Positions 52,878 to 61,531 of a stretch of DNA of 64,000 nt are shown in pieces. Origin of the DNA: Gracilimonas sp040904925 (GTDB lineage Bacteria; Bacteroidota; Rhodothermia; Balneolales; Balneolaceae). Positions within the stretch are counted from its first letter, which is position 1; each line of letters opens with the position of its first letter. A program made the translations under genes and the position numbers. The stretch is taken from NCBI GenBank assembly GCA_040904925.1, contig JBBDSP010000004.1, positions 101,906 to 165,905 of the forward strand, in the 5' to 3' direction. Below the pieces are notes generated by a model. It did not search any database. It was given only the letters and a program-made list of their open reading frames with translations, and was not told where the DNA came from.

Positions 52878-55800
52878 AACTACGTTTTCTCCTTCCATTA
52901 ATGTAGACCGAGATTTTAATAAGGATTTCGATTACATCGTTACGTCTAATGCAAAGCAGATTTATGATCAGCTTCTTCGAAATATTGAGACTGGAATACA
53001 TTCCTATTCAATAATTGGAAGTTATGGTACCGGAAAATCATCTTTTCTGTTGGCACTTAAAAAACATTTAGATGCCACAGATAAAGTAAATTACTTTGAG
53101 CCCTTAAATGGCAAGTTTCCTGAAATCAAAAACTTTGAGTTTGATTACATAGTAGGAAAATATGGGTCTCTTATTGATCAGTTTATTAAAAAATTTAGCC
53201 TGGGTTCTTCAACAAGTGAAGAAGAGCTTCTTGATTGGATTGAAAAAGAGCACAAGAAAAAGAAAAAGGAAGGAATTTTTTGGTTTATTGCCATTGATGA
53301 ATTTGGCAAACATTTGGAATATGCCGCGAATAATAATCCTGAAAAGGAACTCTATTTCATTCAGTTACTTGCCGAGTTTGCAAATAATGAAGAAAAGAAT
53401 CTCTACTTCATAACCACTCTTCATCAAGCTTTTGATTCATACGCTCATGGCTTGGATTCCCAACAACGAAAAGAATGGGATAAGGTACGTGGCCGACTCA
53501 AGGAATTGACCTTCAATGAACCGGTTGAACAGCTACTTCATATCGCTAGCGAGTTCCTGAAGGGTGATGATGAAGACTGGAAAAAGCTAAGAATTGGAGA
53601 GTTGATAAAATGCATTGAGGATGCACGTGCTTTTCCACTTCGTAATGATTTAACGCTTGAATTAGCCAAGCATTTATATCCTTTAGATCCCCTATCTGGC
53701 GGAGTAATAAGTTTGGCACTTCAGAAATACGGACAAAATGAACGCTCGCTTTTTACTTTTCTACAGTCAGATGAGTTTTTAGGAGTAAACGATTTTGATC
53801 AAGCATCGAATCCCTATTATAACTTAAGCTGTGTTTATGATTATCTAATTTACAATCATCATCATTTTCTTTCTTCTAAGTTTAATCCTCATTACATACA
53901 GTGGAATGCTTTGAAACGATCTCTTGAACGTATTGAGTCGTACTTTGATCAAGATGTAAGGTCTATGCAGATGATCGTAAAATCGATCGGTCTTTTAAAC
54001 ATCTTCTCTTCAGATGGAGCTAAAATTGATCTAGAGTTTTTTAAGCAGTATGGCAATATAGCACTTGGTATTAGTGACGTTGATAAACTCATTAATCGGC
54101 TGGAAGAGAAAAAAATCATTCATTATCGAAGCTTCAAAAAACAGTTTATCCTCTTTGAAGGAACTGATTTTGATATTGAATATGAACTTCAGAATGCGAC
54201 CAGTAAAATTGAACCGGTTAGTAATGTTGTATCCGAATTAAAGAAGCATTTTGATTTCCCTTTCGTCCCTGCAAAACGTATTACTTTTGAAAAAGGTACT
54301 CCTCGATTTTTTGAATTTATACTTTCTGAAAAAGCTCAAAATAGGTTACCAAAAACACCTGTTGATGGATATATAAATCTTGTTTTTCAGGAAGATATCG
54401 ATCGTGTTATAAAAAAATCGAAGGAAGAGAATTTCCCAATTCTGTATGGAGTTTTTTCAAAAACAGCAAATATTGAAGATCAGCTATTCAAGATCAAAAG
54501 AACTCAATATTTAATTGGCGAAACCCAAGAATCAGACAAGGTCGCTACAAGAGAATTGAAGTATCTGTTACAAGATCAAATCGATGAATTAAATAAAACT
54601 GTTCTTACCAATATTAATTCTGTTTCGGATAATATCGAATGGATCAATAACGGTAAGAAAATAAGCATTAGAAATAGTGGTGATTTCAATCACATACTCT
54701 CTGAAATTTGTGGAGATGTTTATGACAAAGCTCCAACTTTTAAAAACGAGTTAATCAACAAGGATAAAGTAAGTCCTGCAATTTATAGGCCGCGGAAAGA
54801 TCTTTTAAAGGATTTACTCACAAAACAAGATCAAGAGCTTTTAGGATATTCTGACGATACTTTTCCTCCTGAGAAGACCATTTACCTTTCCATGCTTCAT
54901 AAGCCGGGATTCCATAGACAAGTAAATGACAGTTGGGAGTTAGGAGAGCCCGATGCTGACAGTGGATTTATTGAACTTTGGGAAGCAAGTGAAGAATTTT
55001 TTGAAAGCACAAAGTCCGGTAAACGGAAATTAACAGACCTCATTTCAATTCTTGAAAAACCACCTTATGGATTAAAGGCGGGCTTTATTGAAATGTGGAT
55101 TCCTATTTATTTAATCCTCAAACAAAATGATTTCGCTCTATTCCAAGAGGAGGCATATGTACCGGAGCTAAATTTCGAAATTATAAATTTAACCTACCGA
55201 AATCCCAAGCTTTTTGAGATTAAGGCTTTCCATATCAGCGACCTCAAAAAGAAACTTTTCGCCAAATATCGCTCATTGTTAAACCAAAATGAAGAGGTTG
55301 AGTTTTCTAATAAATCGTTTGTAGAAACCATCCGTCCACTTTTACTGATTTATGCGGAATTAAATGATTATGGACGAACCACTCGGAAAATTTCTAATTA
55401 TGCCCAAAAACTCCGAAGTGCCATTAAATCTGCAACAGATCCAGAGAAAGCATTCTTTGATGATTTTATTTCGGCTTTAGGTTTTGCCAGCCTTAAAGAT
55501 TTAGAATCAGATAAAGCCGTAAAGAGCCTCATCTATCAATTGGATAAAAGCATTGAGGAAATTAAATATTCCTACGATCGCCTTATTGATCGAATTGAGG
55601 AATGCCTGTTGGCGACTTTAGATTATAAGAGTGAAAAGTATGAAGAGTACTTATCTCTTATAAAAGGCCGGTATGCTTCATTAAATGAATATCAGTTGGT
55701 TCCATATCAGAAAAAACTTTTGACTCAGTTGACTTCCAATCAGCCGGGGCGGAAAGAATGGATTGAAGCGGTTGCTTTTGCGGTATTGGATAAGCCGCTC

Positions 55801-56103
55801 CAAAATATTGGAGATGATGAAGAACCCATGCTTCTTAAAAAATTATCAAATCGGATTGAGGAACTTGACAATCTTCGAGAATTAAGTAAGTTAGATCTCA
55901 ACTTGGAAGAGGAAGAGGCTTACACGTGCAAGATTACTCCTTTTAGTAAAAATCCCGTTGATCTCACCGTGACGGTAAAAAAGAATAAGTTATCTAATGA
56001 AAGTGATCGGCTCCAAAAATTGAAGAAACTTTTGACTAAAGATAAGAATCTGAATTTGGCACTACTTTTTAAATTGATAGAAGAACAGGGAGAAAATGAG
56101 TGA
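52864..56103 (+). CDS. sspC: Large P-loop ATPase, SspC-like
   Basis: 1079 residues. Walker A GSYGTGKSS at 52-60 and Walker B FIAIDEFGKH at 141-150 with Asp145-Glu146; no other named domain is seen in the long, mostly helical remainder, which ends in a charged coiled region. Related in plan to BrxC/PglY-type defence ATPases, but its place between the DUF4007 and PAPS-reductase genes points to SspC, the ATPase of the phosphorothioation module. Overlaps its upstream neighbour by 14 bp and its downstream one by 8 bp, so translation is coupled. Confidence 0.78.
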   Translation: MAEIKTTFSPSINVDRDFNKDFDYIVTSNAKQIYDQLLRNIETGIHSYSIIGSYGTGKSSFLLALKKHLDATDKVNYFEPLNGKFPEIKNFEFDYIVGKYGSLIDQFIKKFSLGSSTSEEELLDWIEKEHKKKKKEGIFWFIAIDEFGKHLEYAANNNPEKELYFIQLLAEFANNEEKNLYFITTLHQAFDSYAHGLDSQQRKEWDKVRGRLKELTFNEPVEQLLHIASEFLKGDDEDWKKLRIGELIKCIEDARAFPLRNDLTLELAKHLYPLDPLSGGVISLALQKYGQNERSLFTFLQSDEFLGVNDFDQASNPYYNLSCVYDYLIYNHHHFLSSKFNPHYIQWNALKRSLERIESYFDQDVRSMQMIVKSIGLLNIFSSDGAKIDLEFFKQYGNIALGISDVDKLINRLEEKKIIHYRSFKKQFILFEGTDFDIEYELQNATSKIEPVSNVVSELKKHFDFPFVPAKRITFEKGTPRFFEFILSEKAQNRLPKTPVDGYINLVFQEDIDRVIKKSKEENFPILYGVFSKTANIEDQLFKIKRTQYLIGETQESDKVATRELKYLLQDQIDELNKTVLTNINSVSDNIEWINNGKKISIRNSGDFNHILSEICGDVYDKAPTFKNELINKDKVSPAIYRPRKDLLKDLLTKQDQELLGYSDDTFPPEKTIYLSMLHKPGFHRQVNDSWELGEPDADSGFIELWEASEEFFESTKSGKRKLTDLISILEKPPYGLKAGFIEMWIPIYLILKQNDFALFQEEAYVPELNFEIINLTYRNPKLFEIKAFHISDLKKKLFAKYRSLLNQNEEVEFSNKSFVETIRPLLLIYAELNDYGRTTRKISNYAQKLRSAIKSATDPEKAFFDDFISALGFASLKDLESDKAVKSLIYQLDKSIEEIKYSYDRLIDRIEECLLATLDYKSEKYEEYLSLIKGRYASLNEYQLVPYQKKLLTQLTSNQPGRKEWIEAVAFAVLDKPLQNIGDDEEPMLLKKLSNRIEELDNLRELSKLDLNLEEEEAYTCKITPFSKNPVDLTVTVKKNKLSNESDRLQKLKKLLTKDKNLNLALLFKLIEEQGENE

Positions 56104-57289
56104 AATTCGTCACGTATTAGGTATTAGTGGTGGTAAAGACAGCGCTGGCTTAGCTATCTACATGAAGGATCATTTTTCTTCCCTTGATTTAGATTTATAC
56201 TGCTGTGATACCGGAAAAGAATTGGACGAGACCTACGAACTCATCAGTAAGCTGGAATCGTATTTAGGGAAAAAAGTAACCATGCTGGAGGCTGTTGACA
56301 CCAAAAAAATGGCTAAGCCGGATTACACAAATGGTTCTCACAAGAATACTCCCTTTGATTATTATTTAGATGATTATGATGGATTTCTGCCCTCATCTTT
56401 TGCCAGATGGTGTACCAAAAATTTAAAATTAAAGCCGTTTGAAGAATACATCGGAGATGACCCAACCATTTCTTACGTAGCTATTCGGGGAGATGAAGAA
56501 CGGGAAGCTTATGTTTCTACCAAGGAAAATGTGCAAACCATATTTCCCTTTAAGAAGAATATTTGGAGTGCGGATGTCATAATGTTGGTACTGGATGAAC
56601 ACAACATTGGACAGCTTAGAGATGTTTATGAGAAAAAGGTTAAACCAGAAAACCTGACTCGAATTTTAGAAGAATTGGAACGTCCTATTTCTCCTGAGTA
56701 CAATTTGAACCGCAAGACCAAAACGCTCATTGATTTAGACGTTACGGCCTTCAATTACGCGGTATTTCATTTTTTAAAAAAAACGGATTATCCTATAGGC
56801 CGTTTGGATGACTTTCCTTTATTGGATAAAAGTGAGTTAGAGCAAGACAAACGCATTATAGTTCGTGACCAAGTTTTTGAGATGCTGGAAAAGTCCGGCG
56901 TAGGTGTTCCTCAATATTATAAGAAGTTGGAATATGAGGTGGACGGGCAAAAGGGAACCTATTCTCGAACTCGTTCGGGTTGCTTCTTCTGTTTTTACCA
57001 GCAAAAAATTGAATGGGTTTGGTTGTATGAAAACAACCGAGAAAAATTCAAAGAGGCCATGGCCTATGAAAAAGAAGGCTTTACCTGGATGGAAGAGGAA
57101 TCATTAGCTGAGTTAGCTAAAGAAGAACGAAGAAATGAAATTAAACGCCAACATTTAAAACGAAAACAAAACGGATCGGGGAAGAAATCCAAAGAACTAC
57201 GCAGCATCCTTCTTAGCGAGGATGAAAAAGGGCAGTACTTCGATAAAGAAGATGAGGATTATGCAGGGTGTACGGTTTGTTTTATTTGA
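56096..57289 (+). CDS. sspD: PAPS-reductase/ATP-pyrophosphatase family protein, SspD-like (DndC-like)
   Basis: 397 residues. The PP-loop SGGKDS (11-16) activates a target by adenylation; SSFARWCTKNLKLKPFEEYI is the second substrate-binding block of the DndC/SspD group. Two CxxC pairs, Cys296/Cys299 (SGCFFC) and Cys392/Cys395 (AGCTVC) at the very C-terminus, could hold an iron-sulfur cluster or zinc, as expected for the sulfur-transfer step. It should act with a cysteine desulfurase (SspA), which is not in the window. The next gene starts 4 bp after the stop. Confidence 0.85.
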   Translation: MSEIRHVLGISGGKDSAGLAIYMKDHFSSLDLDLYCCDTGKELDETYELISKLESYLGKKVTMLEAVDTKKMAKPDYTNGSHKNTPFDYYLDDYDGFLPSSFARWCTKNLKLKPFEEYIGDDPTISYVAIRGDEEREAYVSTKENVQTIFPFKKNIWSADVIMLVLDEHNIGQLRDVYEKKVKPENLTRILEELERPISPEYNLNRKTKTLIDLDVTAFNYAVFHFLKKTDYPIGRLDDFPLLDKSELEQDKRIIVRDQVFEMLEKSGVGVPQYYKKLEYEVDGQKGTYSRTRSGCFFCFYQQKIEWVWLYENNREKFKEAMAYEKEGFTWMEEESLAELAKEERRNEIKRQHLKRKQNGSGKKSKELRSILLSEDEKGQYFDKEDEDYAGCTVCFI

Positions 57290-57292
57290 GTT

Positions 57293-58936
57293 ATGCTTAG
57301 AGGATTTAAAATCATATTAAACAAGGCATCAAACTTTTATGTGTTCTCAGAAAAAAGGCTATTTTTTGAGTTCAATACTTTTAATGTAATTATTGATTTA
57401 AAAAAGTCTTTTAATTTCAAAGAGGGAAACTTTAGAGAGCATAATGAGCCGATTTTAAGTAAAATAAAACTTAACCAAATAGAGAATTTTACTTTTACAG
57501 CAGATGAATACTTAGGTTGGAGAGACGATATTATTGATTACAAAGAACCTATTTCAATTTGTAATCAAATGTATGATTTTTTGAATATAATAAAGAGTTT
57601 TGATTCTTCAGTAATATTCAGTTTCAGCTTGTCTACAAATGAAGGGTATGATCAAGTCGGTGATTGGGGTTTTTGTGGAGAGCCAAACTACATTTTTTTA
57701 ATAAATGTTGAGTCAAAACTACTAGAAGAAAGCAGTATTGAGCTTCTTATAAAAAAACTTGAAGAACTGGACTCGAAAGCACCACCAAAATATTACTGGC
57801 AGTTTTATAAACGATATAAAAGAATTGAAGATTCAGGTTCCTTAAATATTGTTAGCACAAACACTAAGGTTAGAAGAATCGGTTATTTTAAGTTATTAAG
57901 TGACTTTCTTATGAAAGAAAGTAGAATTTCCGAGAAATTAATTAATCGAAAGTTTGAAGAATTTGTAGCTCCTTATAATAAAGAATTAATTCTGTATAAG
58001 AATAATAAAGGAATTATTGAGGAAACAAAGAGAGGTACTTCTGCAAAACCCTACATTGAAACAGCAAAGGCATTAAACTTTATACATAAAACTAATCGAG
58101 TTTATTCAACAGGTAAATTATTTAAAGTATATGGAGCCATTCAATATGAAAGAAAAAATAATACTTCAAACATCTTTAGATTAGACAAGTTTGACAAGCT
58201 CTATTTTCTAGAGGCCATACTCAAAAATGATTTTTTCTACACCTCATTACTTCTTGAGTGGTTATATTTTAGCTCAGAGGAATTGAGTTATGAAACACTT
58301 TTAAATAATTTTTATCCATACATATTGATGCGGCTTAACCAATATTTATCTAGTTCTATTTTGAATAAGGGGTCAAAAAATTATCAAGAATTAAAAAAAG
58401 TATCAGAGAGAATCACCAGTTGGAAAAAACCATTGGTTTATTTAGAACATATATTGATGCCAAGAATAAATTGGTTATTTGATTTAGAGCTAATCAAAAT
58501 AGATAAAAACCTAAACCTATTGATAACAAGAGAAGGAAAAAGACTTTTTCAAAATATATGTTTTTGGAATGATATAAATTGGAGTCCAATAATAAACTCT
58601 AATGAATTCTTAAACTTTTTTGCTGTCCATACTTTTGATTCAGCTTTCCAAAAATCAAAGCATATCCAATATGAAGATGACGTTAAAAAAATTATAAATA
58701 ATAAAATCGACAACTATGTTGACATCTCATTTAAATATTTTAAAACATTAGCTCCCAATCGAGTTACATCGTCACAGTCAATAAATTATACTAAGTATAT
58801 GTTATACCTGAATGATGATTTAACTGTGGGTTATCGTTATATATCAAATTATCTTGCAGCTGATGATCAAAATAGATTTATTTACAAGTTCCAGAGACAA
58901 TACGGAGATGGATACATACAAAGGATTAAAAAATGA
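57293..58936 (+). CDS. Unrecognised protein in SspF-like position
   Basis: 547 residues with no motif I can name. The N-terminal third is beta-rich (FYVFSEKRLFFEFNTFNVII); the middle, from about 190, is helical and basic with a segment that could be a winged helix (RGTSAKPYIETAKALNFI followed by VYSTGKLFKVYG). A+T content is higher than in the upstream three genes. The stop overlaps the next start (ATGA). As the first of three coupled genes after sspBCD it fits sspF of the described sspBCD-sspFGH cassettes; this is an inference from position only. Confidence 0.65.
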   Translation: MLRGFKIILNKASNFYVFSEKRLFFEFNTFNVIIDLKKSFNFKEGNFREHNEPILSKIKLNQIENFTFTADEYLGWRDDIIDYKEPISICNQMYDFLNIIKSFDSSVIFSFSLSTNEGYDQVGDWGFCGEPNYIFLINVESKLLEESSIELLIKKLEELDSKAPPKYYWQFYKRYKRIEDSGSLNIVSTNTKVRRIGYFKLLSDFLMKESRISEKLINRKFEEFVAPYNKELILYKNNKGIIEETKRGTSAKPYIETAKALNFIHKTNRVYSTGKLFKVYGAIQYERKNNTSNIFRLDKFDKLYFLEAILKNDFFYTSLLLEWLYFSSEELSYETLLNNFYPYILMRLNQYLSSSILNKGSKNYQELKKVSERITSWKKPLVYLEHILMPRINWLFDLELIKIDKNLNLLITREGKRLFQNICFWNDINWSPIINSNEFLNFFAVHTFDSAFQKSKHIQYEDDVKKIINNKIDNYVDISFKYFKTLAPNRVTSSQSINYTKYMLYLNDDLTVGYRYISNYLAADDQNRFIYKFQRQYGDGYIQRIKK

Positions 58937-60042
58937 GTTTTGAAGAAAAATATCACCTAACGACTAACCCTTTTAGAATCACACCTGCGGTAAGTTCGGA
59001 GGAAATAGTTTGGGCAGGATTTAGCGGTTTAAAAAACAAGTTTATTAAAAGAATTAAGAGAAGTATAAAAATTCCTAATTCCAGTTTAATACTTAATTGG
59101 GGAGAATATGGTAGTGGAAAGACTCACGCAGCCCGATTTTTCTGTAGTAAAAAGCAACTTGAAATTATTTCAAAAGAAGTTAATAGCAAGCCTCCATATT
59201 CGTTTACATTTCCATTACCAAAGGGAAAAGACCCTGTTTATAGCATTTACATTTCAGTAATAGATAAGTTAGATATAAAACAAATTCGTAATGATTTTGA
59301 CAATCAATCAATTCTGAAATTTATAGATTTATACAGTGACAATTTGCAAGTCCAGAGCATTTTAAGTGCAATTTTTAACGAGAATGTTGAAGACGTTTCT
59401 TTATTAAAAAAATATTTATACGGCAATGTCACTAACACAGAGCTTAAAAAGCTTAATCAATATGGAATTCTTCGACACTTAAAATCAGACAGCGATTATA
59501 CGAAGGTATTAGCAGGTTTATTTACCTGTTTAACTTTTAATAAATTAGTTTATTCGTCCATTATACTATGGATTGATGAATTTGAAGATTTGGCAATTCT
59601 TAGCAGCTCAAATATTGATAAGACAAATAATTTCATACGGGAGATACTAGATAACACACCAAACAATTTGCTAATTTTCATAAACCTAACACAGTCAGCA
59701 TTATTCGGGCAAGAGGATTTAGGAGAATATGTGAGTGAGGCTGTAAGGTCTAGAATTAGAGATCGAATAAATTTTGATTTGCCTTCAGAGCAAGATCTAA
59801 AAGATTACTATTTAGATCTTGTAACTACTTTTAGAGCGGGAAAAGTGGATGATGAATATGCACCATTTTCTAGCGAATTAATTTCAAAAATTATTGCTGA
59901 ACTTGGTAACGTTTCAATTAGATCTTTTAATGAGGCTCTTTCAATGACACTAGAATTGGCTGATTTAGAAGATGTTGTACCAATTAGTATTGAATTCTTT
60001 GAAAAGTACAAAGAAGAAATTATTGGTTGGAAACAGGAATGA
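58933..60042 (+). CDS. AAA ATPase in SspG-like position
   Basis: 369 residues. Walker A WGEYGSGKTH (Gly57-Thr64 region) and Walker B ILWIDEFEDLA with Asp215/Glu216; a late Arg-rich segment (SEAVRSRIRDRI) may be the arginine finger. The N-terminal LTTNPFRITPA resembles ExeA/Orc-type ATPases. Both ends overlap neighbours by 4 bp (ATGA), so the three proteins are probably made in a fixed ratio and form a complex. Proposed to drive the restriction half of the phosphorothioate system. Confidence 0.7.
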   Translation: MSFEEKYHLTTNPFRITPAVSSEEIVWAGFSGLKNKFIKRIKRSIKIPNSSLILNWGEYGSGKTHAARFFCSKKQLEIISKEVNSKPPYSFTFPLPKGKDPVYSIYISVIDKLDIKQIRNDFDNQSILKFIDLYSDNLQVQSILSAIFNENVEDVSLLKKYLYGNVTNTELKKLNQYGILRHLKSDSDYTKVLAGLFTCLTFNKLVYSSIILWIDEFEDLAILSSSNIDKTNNFIREILDNTPNNLLIFINLTQSALFGQEDLGEYVSEAVRSRIRDRINFDLPSEQDLKDYYLDLVTTFRAGKVDDEYAPFSSELISKIIAELGNVSIRSFNEALSMTLELADLEDVVPISIEFFEKYKEEIIGWKQE

Positions 60043-60953
60043 AGCAAATTATATGCATATTAGATGCTTGCTCGATTATCAATTTGATCCATATTGATGA
60101 AGATGATTTTCTACTTAAGAAACTCGATGAATATATAGAATATTATTTATGCGAAACTGTCTTTAGTGAGGTGTGTGCTAATGTATATACAAAAATTGAT
60201 AAATTAAGAAATGAAAAGAAAATAAAACCAGAGGAAGCTAAGGAAAGAAAAAAAGAGATAGACATTACTCTGAGTAATTTTCGCCAGAAACAGGAAAAAA
60301 ACTCAAAAATAAAGACTGAGTTTGGGGCAGATTTTTTTAAAACCGTAAAAAGCTTGACCAATTATCCGAAAAATAATGGAGAATTCTATTCTACTGCATT
60401 AGCCTTATACATTAGTCGATTTAAAGAGATTAATAAAAAGAAATTTATTGGTACAAAAGTTTTTTTTCATACAGATGATTATCCAGCTAAGGAATTTTTT
60501 TCATCTTTCTTTTTTGAACAACAAATAGGTTACATTGAAGATACTGCAGATCTTTTAGTTCTTCTTTATCGTTTAGATGAAACTTTTACTATTAATCAGT
60601 TAGACAGATATCTGAGTAATCTTTTTTCAGAATATGCTCCTGAAGTTTCAGGTCTTCATAAAAGACTACAGAAAATTAAATCTAGTCTTAATTTAAAACT
60701 CCGTAGAGACAAAGCTTTCATCAAGAATCTAGATAAGCTCATCTATAAGTTATCTGAATTTGAATTCTTTGAGATAAATGAACCTATAAAATTCTTTTCC
60801 AGAAATTCAAAAAAGTATCCAAATGTTTATGATGCAATTAATCACTATTCTTTAGTCTTAGACCTACAGTCAAACTCTACAGGATTATTGGAAAAAATCC
60901 GTAAGGTTCGTAAAGAAAAAGATAATGTGTTTCGCTTAGGATTAGCTTCTTAA
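60039..60953 (+). CDS. PIN-like nuclease in SspH-like position
   Basis: 304 residues from the ATG at 60039, which overlaps the previous stop; a TTG at 60027 is a weaker option. The N-terminus ICILDACSIINLIHIDED is PIN-like (first acidic residue on strand 1), LCETVFSEV gives the second acidic position, and FHTDDYPAKEFFSSFFFEQQ with IEDTADLLVLLYR gives a third group. The C-terminal third is helical. As last gene of the operon it is the likely DNA-damaging effector (inference). Its end overlaps, by a few bases, a coding-like tail on the opposite strand. Confidence 0.65.
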   Translation: MKQIICILDACSIINLIHIDEDDFLLKKLDEYIEYYLCETVFSEVCANVYTKIDKLRNEKKIKPEEAKERKKEIDITLSNFRQKQEKNSKIKTEFGADFFKTVKSLTNYPKNNGEFYSTALALYISRFKEINKKKFIGTKVFFHTDDYPAKEFFSSFFFEQQIGYIEDTADLLVLLYRLDETFTINQLDRYLSNLFSEYAPEVSGLHKRLQKIKSSLNLKLRRDKAFIKNLDKLIYKLSEFEFFEINEPIKFFSRNSKKYPNVYDAINHYSLVLDLQSNSTGLLEKIRKVRKEKDNVFRLGLAS

Positions 60954-61030
60954 GCCTTCAATTCTTCCAATCCCAAAAAATTCAGAATAAACTTGGGATA
61001 GTAGTTTTCGAAAGCATTTTTGTTATCGGG
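60950..61030 (-). other. Coding-like 26-codon tail in frame after a TAG stop
   Basis: Directly after the TAG that ends the 166-residue gene, the same frame stays open for 26 codons, reading PDNKNAFENYYPKFILNF and then LGLEELKA before TAA. The composition is that of a folded amphipathic protein end. It could be the original C-terminus cut off by a nonsense mutation, a readthrough extension, or chance. Confidence 0.4.
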
Positions 61031-61531
61031 CTACTCATCCAACAAATCCAAAAACGAATTATCATTTTCAGTAAAGAAAGTAGGTTCTTCTTCAGCTTTG
61101 GAGCGAATGATATCAAAGCCTCCATTGGCATAACTTTCAATGGAAGTTTTTAGATCGGTAATGAACTTTTCTACCTCGCTTTCTTCCATGTTTTCAATTT
61201 CAAATAATCCAATATCAGACTTTGCCAACACCCCCATAATGATATAGTTAGCAATTTCTTGAGGCTTCCAGCTTTCAATCTCAATAAACTTCTTTTTTTC
61301 GGTGCCGGATTCAATAGGAATCGGATAATCTCTTTTTAGTCCTAAAAGAGTAGCATACATATAGATTTCATATCGAGTAGAAAAATATTTACCCTGTGTC
61401 CATTTATCTTCTTCAGATGCAGTACCCATTCCAGCTCCCTGTTCAATAGTATAATCCAAAATCAATTGATAATACTTAGCATCATATTCGGGAGCTCTGG
61501 TTTTTATTCTTTCTAATAAATTCATTATCAA
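61031..61531 (-). CDS. Unrecognised small partner of the SMC-like ATPase
   Basis: 166 residues, soluble, acidic. Conserved-looking stretch GKYFSTRYEIYMYATLLGLKR then YPIPI, and a helical C-terminal half ending FLDLLDE. I cannot place it in a family with confidence; the size and the neighbouring DndD-like ATPase invite comparison with DndE-type partners, but the DndE motif is not visible. Its start overlaps the ATPase stop by 4 bp, so the pair is translationally coupled. A coding-like tail follows its stop codon. Confidence 0.7.
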   Translation of the reverse strand: MIMNLLERIKTRAPEYDAKYYQLILDYTIEQGAGMGTASEEDKWTQGKYFSTRYEIYMYATLLGLKRDYPIPIESGTEKKKFIEIESWKPQEIANYIIMGVLAKSDIGLFEIENMEESEVEKFITDLKTSIESYANGGFDIIRSKAEEEPTFFTENDNSFLDLLDE

